Below are positions 59,515 through 64,000 of a stretch of 64,000 nucleotides of DNA, piece by piece (within the stretch, counting starts at the first letter, position 1; each line of letters opens with the position of its first letter). The DNA is from a virus. Both the position numbers and the translations under genes were made by a program. Below the pieces are notes generated by a model, which was not told the origin of the DNA, did no database searches, and worked only from the letters and a program-made list of their open reading frames with translations. The DNA lies in IMG/VR virus record IMGVR_UViG_3300044546_000330, positions 1 to 64,000 of that record, one strand, 5' to 3'.

Positions 59515-62500
59515 TATGAGTAAGTTAAAGATATATAGTTGTTAGAGTTAAGTGTTATAGAGCCTGTTCCTGATTCAGTCACACTAGTAGCTCCTACCAT
59601 TAAGTTGTGATCTATACTTACTACTACAGGGCCTGAAGGCGCCGGCAAGTTTACAACTGCAGTAAATGTACTAGATATAGAGTTTAAATTGAAAGAGCCT
59701 GTGTATGTCACACCATTTGATAGTACTTCTACATTTCCTGTGTCTGACCATCCTGGGTATCGATTCAAGTTGCCTGACAAGTGGAACTTGTAAGAGACTT
59801 TAGGTTCAGGTACAAAATAGTTAGCAAATCCACAATAAGAAGGGTCTGTGATAGTACCTGCATAACCAGTTCCTGCAGCTAAGTACTCTCCTGCTCCTAA
59901 TACAACTGAGATGTTGACTGAGTAGTTACCAGTTGTAATTGTACCTGTGAGAGGAGTACCAATTAGAGTTCCAGTGCTACCTACTTTGTAAATAGTTACA
60001 GGTATATTAGAAACAGCTATTGTAGGGTTTGATAACTGATCCATTAAGGTTACTGTGATGTCAGACAACCCAGGGTTCACAGCATACCATAAACAATAGC
60101 TTCTAGGTGAATTAACTACACGAGAAGTAGACCATTGAATAGAACTAACCTCACTTACACACTCTGGTCCACACTCTGACCAGATATCAAACTTATAAGC
60201 AGTGTCAGGTAATAGGGCAGTAAAGTCAACAAAGTATCCTGTAGATGTTCCTGACTGTACTAGGGTATTAGTAAGAGTACCTACTTCATATAGATTCCAA
60301 GAGAATGTTCCTACTCCTCCCCATGTAACGTGAGAGGAAACTTGGTCATTCATTAAGACTACCTTTAAGTTTATAGGGTCAATACAATCACAAGGATCTT
60401 CAGGGCAACTGTAAGTTGTGTTAAAGCTTTGACCTAAGTAAGTCAGATACTTTCCTTGGTAGAAGATGACATCTCCTATCTTAACAATACCATTAGTAGT
60501 TATAAGACAGTCAGGGTAGTTTGGAGGTCCTACTATACCTACTACTTCTAGAATATCTGCAGGACTGTTAATAATTACTACATTAGTTCCATCTGCTGGT
60601 CTGATGTTTTTTACTGTAGCTAGTATACGTTTATACCTCTGATCCCATCCTAGAGTAATACCATTACCTGTGAAAGGGTTCTTTCCAAATATCTTTAAGT
60701 AGTCCCTTAAGAACCTGTGCATCCCTGTGTTTAGAAGAGTCAGCTCTTTAGGTTTGTATAGGTACAGTTCCCCTTGTTTAGAGTCTGCAAACACATACCC
60801 TATTGGGGTTCTTATACAGGCCAAGTTGTGTTGAGTACCTCCATACCCTAGTTTAGATGACTGAGCCTCTTGTGGTTCAAACTGGAAAATGTCTCCAGCT
60901 CCTAAAGTAATTGACAACATACCAGCTTCTAACTTACCCTTGTCCTGACTAACAAAAAGAGAATTAGTCATGTGCACAAGCATTCTATCATCCATACCTT
61001 CTAGATGTTCTATGTACCCCATGTTCTTTTGCATTTCATAGTAGTCTAAAGCTAGGAAAGTTCTCCAAGATCTTGTAGTCTGTCTAGACAACTTACCTCC
61101 TCTATGTATACGATATGGAAACTTGTCTATGTACTCTTGGTAAGGATTAAATATCACATCAGATGCAAAGTCATTGATAGCTTCTGCACCTTTAGTAAAC
61201 CCAAATTGATTAGGGTCTGTGTGGCCATTGTAATCTATTGGGTACATAGCAGATAATGGCCCACCTATATAAACACTTTCTAGTTTCCTATGAGGATACC
61301 ACCAAGAGTAGTTGTTACCTGGTATGTCATATCTAGTATAAAGGTTAGCTACAGTTTCACATATAAATCTATTAACTACCCTATGTCCTCTTCTATCTAA
61401 TGGGAAGTCTACACCACCTTTAGTTTGTACTCCCCAGTAATAATCTAATATTCCATAAGTATGAAAAGTATATTGGGATAAGAATATATCACCTCCCCAA
61501 AAAGAACTAGAATCTGTAAGAGTTTTAACGTCCCCTGCAGATACTAACTCTTGAGTATAGAAAGCTTCATATATGTTTATCTTAGTATCACATAGATTAG
61601 TAAGATAATTCTCTACACTTGTTGGTCCTGAAGATGGCCAATTTCCAGAGTCACTTAGTACAGGGTAAGTAGACATAGGCAATGGTGGACCTAGTAACTG
61701 AGCTACATAAGTAGTTTCTAAGTACCCATTAAAGTATGATAGGTATGTACCAAAAGGAGTGTTAGCACTTTCAGCTAGTGCATTAGTATCACTAAGTAAA
61801 TACTTAGGTTCTTTTAAAGCATTTATATTAAAAGCATTTACAGAGGATACAGTAGCATTAGCAATACTATCCATCAAAGTAATAGTAAACCCTGTACCAG
61901 TAGCTCCCATTGAAGTACCTGTTGTATAAGAATAGCTACTTACTAAAGCAGTATGGGGTGTTGTTAACTTGTACTGAGCTGCTACAAAAGAAGGTGATAT
62001 CAAAGGCTTATTAAACAAGACATCAAAAGAATGAAACCTTAAAAAACTTTGATTAGGTGCATACTCTTCTATGGCCCAATTGTTTCCATTACTGTAAACC
62101 TTATCATCTGTAAGAGTTGACAATGTAGGATTCCAAGGGCTTAAGTAAGTAGATCCATAAAGTGCTAACCCTTGACCATAGATAGTCATGTTCTGTAAAT
62201 TCCTTTTAGCATAGAGGATTTCATACCCTATAATCTGATTAGTGTACTTAGTAGGTATAATTACATTAATAGCCTTAACACCTAAGAGGTCTAACTTTTT
62301 ACAACCATAATCAGCTACCGTAGGATAGAGTTCAGTCTGACACCATCCTAATGAAGGCATCTTGTGGTGCCTTACTCTTTCTCCTCTAAGGTCATACCCT
62401 CCAAACGATATAGAATTAAAGTCATCAGTAATTGGGTATACTTCTGTGTCATTATAATAAGGACCTGTAAAACCTTCAAGGGTAACACTTGAAAAAGTAT

Positions 62501-63692
62501 TTATATAGTCTTGAGTTTTAAACAATGGAGTGTTTCCTAAACCTCCTGCAGTAGCTACCGGGCTAATCCCTAAAGCAGTAGCATCTGCTTCTACTCCAGG
62601 GATATGATAAGCTATTGTCATATTACCATTAGAGAGTTTATACTTAATGTAAAAGGCATAAGTCTCTCCATGCATGAATCCTTTTTTCTGACCTGTCTTA
62701 TGTTCTTCAGGACAGTTTTCAACATCAATAAGTTCTGAAGTCCAAAGCAACTGTACTAGGTTAGCATACTTCTGCATGTCTAGAATCTCATCACTCTTTT
62801 CTAACTTACCAACATACAAGGCATCATTCAATTGTGTCATTGTACCCACCTTGTTGTAGAAGATAGGGTTGACTAACACTTCTTCAATTGATATAGTTGT
62901 AATAACTTCATTACCGGTAAATGTAGTTTTGCTGACTCCTGACACTATTGGAATCTTGTTCAGTAGTGAGGCTTTGACTATTCCACTTATTTTACTTATG
63001 ACTGCAACTTCTATGAAGTCATAGGTAGTGTCAGCATTAGTAATTAGTAACTGTATTGCCTTATCAGCAAATGTTTGGTACAAATCAGACACTATAGCTA
63101 TACCACTTGATACTTCAGAAAAGCCTGTTACAGTTCCATCTAATCTTGTATATCTAACAGCAAAGAAATATGAACCTACACTTAAGTAACCTCCACTCTC
63201 AATAGACTTTGTAATGGTAGGGAATATGCATTCAGGAAATAAGTTCCATGATCTGAGCTCATCTATCTGAGGATTATCAAGATTTATGAACTTGGGAAAT
63301 GTAACCTTGTCAGTAAAAGCGCATACAAGTTCTCCTAGATTGTTTCTTTGTACTTGACCTGTAATATAGTTCTCAGCTTTGAATCCAAGTTTGTAGGTTA
63401 AAGCAGTATCAATTACAGAGAAACTTACTGTATTACTTGCTAGGTCATAGAGTTTTAACCCTGAGTTTATATCATTTGTAAAGAAGACTAAGACCTTTGT
63501 AGTATCAGTTTCAAGTATACCATTGATAGTATAACCTGCAGGAACTATGTTCTTTGTCAACTGCTTAAAGCCGGGCTCATTTGTCACAGACCCTTCTAGG
63601 TCAAACTGTAAACCATTCTTGCCGAAAGGGTACGTTCCTTCCGGCTGATCTTCTGGTCTTGTGTCTTGAGACAGTCCTTTTATTGGCTTCAT
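59514..63692 (-). CDS. Tail hub/muzzle-like structural protein, 1392 aa
   Basis: The N-terminal 1100 residues are dense in short beta strands with repeated Gly/Tyr/Asn turns (PEGTYPFGKNG; VPAGYTINGI; VGSYFFAVRYTRLDGTVTG), compatible with a propeller-like tail hub as in P22 gp10/T7 gp12-type tail tubular proteins. After a Cys-rich segment (CPEDPCDC near 1095) come Ig/fibronectin-like domains (AYKFDIWSECGPECVS near 1165). Size and position match the large tail (muzzle) protein of crAss-like podoviruses. The start has a TATCTTTG box 5 nt upstream. The assignment rests on architecture, not on a motif. Confidence 0.7.
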   Translation of the reverse strand: MKPIKGLSQDTRPEDQPEGTYPFGKNGLQFDLEGSVTNEPGFKQLTKNIVPAGYTINGILETDTTKVLVFFTNDINSGLKLYDLASNTVSFSVIDTALTYKLGFKAENYITGQVQRNNLGELVCAFTDKVTFPKFINLDNPQIDELRSWNLFPECIFPTITKSIESGGYLSVGSYFFAVRYTRLDGTVTGFSEVSSGIAIVSDLYQTFADKAIQLLITNADTTYDFIEVAVISKISGIVKASLLNKIPIVSGVSKTTFTGNEVITTISIEEVLVNPIFYNKVGTMTQLNDALYVGKLEKSDEILDMQKYANLVQLLWTSELIDVENCPEEHKTGQKKGFMHGETYAFYIKYKLSNGNMTIAYHIPGVEADATALGISPVATAGGLGNTPLFKTQDYINTFSSVTLEGFTGPYYNDTEVYPITDDFNSISFGGYDLRGERVRHHKMPSLGWCQTELYPTVADYGCKKLDLLGVKAINVIIPTKYTNQIIGYEILYAKRNLQNMTIYGQGLALYGSTYLSPWNPTLSTLTDDKVYSNGNNWAIEEYAPNQSFLRFHSFDVLFNKPLISPSFVAAQYKLTTPHTALVSSYSYTTGTSMGATGTGFTITLMDSIANATVSSVNAFNINALKEPKYLLSDTNALAESANTPFGTYLSYFNGYLETTYVAQLLGPPLPMSTYPVLSDSGNWPSSGPTSVENYLTNLCDTKINIYEAFYTQELVSAGDVKTLTDSSSFWGGDIFLSQYTFHTYGILDYYWGVQTKGGVDFPLDRRGHRVVNRFICETVANLYTRYDIPGNNYSWWYPHRKLESVYIGGPLSAMYPIDYNGHTDPNQFGFTKGAEAINDFASDVIFNPYQEYIDKFPYRIHRGGKLSRQTTRSWRTFLALDYYEMQKNMGYIEHLEGMDDRMLVHMTNSLFVSQDKGKLEAGMLSITLGAGDIFQFEPQEAQSSKLGYGGTQHNLACIRTPIGYVFADSKQGELYLYKPKELTLLNTGMHRFLRDYLKIFGKNPFTGNGITLGWDQRYKRILATVKNIRPADGTNVVIINSPADILEVVGIVGPPNYPDCLITTNGIVKIGDVIFYQGKYLTYLGQSFNTTYSCPEDPCDCIDPINLKVVLMNDQVSSHVTWGGVGTFSWNLYEVGTLTNTLVQSGTSTGYFVDFTALLPDTAYKFDIWSECGPECVSEVSSIQWSTSRVVNSPRSYCLWYAVNPGLSDITVTLMDQLSNPTIAVSNIPVTIYKVGSTGTLIGTPLTGTITTGNYSVNISVVLGAGEYLAAGTGYAGTITDPSYCGFANYFVPEPKVSYKFHLSGNLNRYPGWSDTGNVEVLSNGVTYTGSFNLNSISSTFTAVVNLPAPSGPVVVSIDHNLMVGATSVTESGTGSITLNSNNYISLTYS

Positions 63693-63696
63693 AGAA

Positions 63697-63704
63697 CAAA
63701 GATA
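63697..63704 (-). promoter_or_regulatory. TATCTTTG promoter box of the late structural operon
   Basis: On the minus strand TATCTTTG lies between the endolysin stop and ATG 63692 (5 nt). The intergenic gap of 18 nt contains nothing else. Together with the box at 32623 it suggests that late operons use almost leaderless mRNAs. Confidence 0.5.
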
Positions 63705-63710
63705 AGTACT

Positions 63711-64000
63711 TTAGGTTAAACATTCTAGAAAGTCGTCGGCATATACTGCTATTAAGTCATCACAGTCCGTACCGTTTATTATGTGACGCGCTTTTACAAA
63801 GTCACAACTTTTTGAGTTGATGTAAGTTTTAAGCTTTGCCCCTGTAAACCACCCTTCTATCATCCCCCTAACAAGTATTGTAGATGCTGTACTTAATTCC
63901 AAAGCTAACTCTGGAGTATTAAGCAAGTCTATGCCAAGCTTCTTTCCTGCCTTTACGTAATTCTCGTACCAAGTAAGCTGGACAAAACCTCTGCCATAGT
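63711..64000 (-). CDS. Endolysin, GH19 chitinase/lysozyme-like, partial (C-terminal part)
   Basis: The frame is open from the window edge to the stop at 63711. The visible 95 residues begin YGRGFVQLTWYENYVKAG and continue with KLGIDLLNTPELAL and a GMIEGWFTG helix. This is the classical GRG(Y/F)(I/V)QLT...NY...lgiDLl.nPe.a signature of glycoside hydrolase 19 endolysins, which cleave peptidoglycan for lysis. The catalytic N-terminal part lies outside the window. It is transcribed ahead of the 1392-aa structural gene. Confidence 0.85.
   Translation of the reverse strand, partial: YGRGFVQLTWYENYVKAGKKLGIDLLNTPELALELSTASTILVRGMIEGWFTGAKLKTYINSKSCDFVKARHIINGTDCDDLIAVYADDFLECLT

Noticed and set aside
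1-64000. Stop-codon reassignment (TAG or TGA recoding)
   Set aside because: Genes end at all three stop codons with tight overlaps at TGA and TAG, and the very long late genes contain no in-frame stops under the standard code.
1-64000. CRISPR arrays, insertion sequences, rRNA genes and integrase
   Set aside because: No regularly spaced repeats, terminal inverted repeats with transposase, rRNA core sequences or recombinase motifs were seen.

Overview
The window reads as 64 kb of a large, lytic-type, tailed double-stranded DNA phage of the crAss-like group, with a host probably in the Bacteroidota. The evidence is direct. A 4713-residue virion protein carries the GSDFDVDKL metal-binding loop of the crAss-like (YonO/QDE-1-like) RNA polymerases. 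It lies in a run of seven giant structural or cargo genes. Genes are A-rich upstream and mostly lack Shine-Dalgarno sites, and a TAWCTTTG box matching the Bacteroidota -7 promoter consensus (TAnnTTTG) recurs in front of transcription units. Both ends of the window cut genes, so it is part of a longer genome. No integrase, insertion sequence, CRISPR array or rRNA was seen.

Layout: (1) 1-8.8 kb, plus strand: small accessory genes (membrane proteins, a Fis-type HTH protein, a zinc-ribbon protein, a DUF1566/C-lectin-like protein) mixed with unusually large non-coding stretches. Those stretches hold several strongly folded RNAs and four tRNA-shaped genes with normal acceptor, D and T arms but abnormal anticodon arms. 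(2) 8.8-29.9 kb, plus strand: a compact, overlapping replication and nucleotide module: dNMP kinase, uracil-DNA glycosylase, family A DNA polymerase, DnaA domain IV-like protein, Dda/RecD-like SF1 helicase, SF2 helicase, DnaB-like helicase, a small P-loop ATPase, TOPRIM primase, an rIIA-like GHKL ATPase split by a group I intron with a LAGLIDADG endonuclease, an rIIB-like protein, a Holliday-junction-resolvase-like nuclease and a FEN-type 5'-3' exonuclease. An intrinsic terminator closes it. (3) 29.9-64 kb, minus strand: late genes read from right to left. They are a GH19-like endolysin (partial), a 1392-aa tail hub/muzzle-like protein, several packaged cargo or ejection proteins (one with a transglycosylase-like segment), the giant RNA polymerase polyprotein and, after a terminator and a new promoter, a short operon with a tail-fibre-like protein and a zinc-binding protein.

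Working model: the virion RNA polymerase and its companion cargo proteins would be injected to transcribe the early plus-strand block, the replication module copies the genome, and the minus-strand block builds the virion. The two transcription directions converge on the hairpin terminator at 29.88-29.91 kb. The most unusual material is the RNA-rich segment at 1-8.8 kb. Three folded RNAs there each sit directly 5' of a tRNA-like element that cannot present a standard 7-nt anticodon loop with U33.
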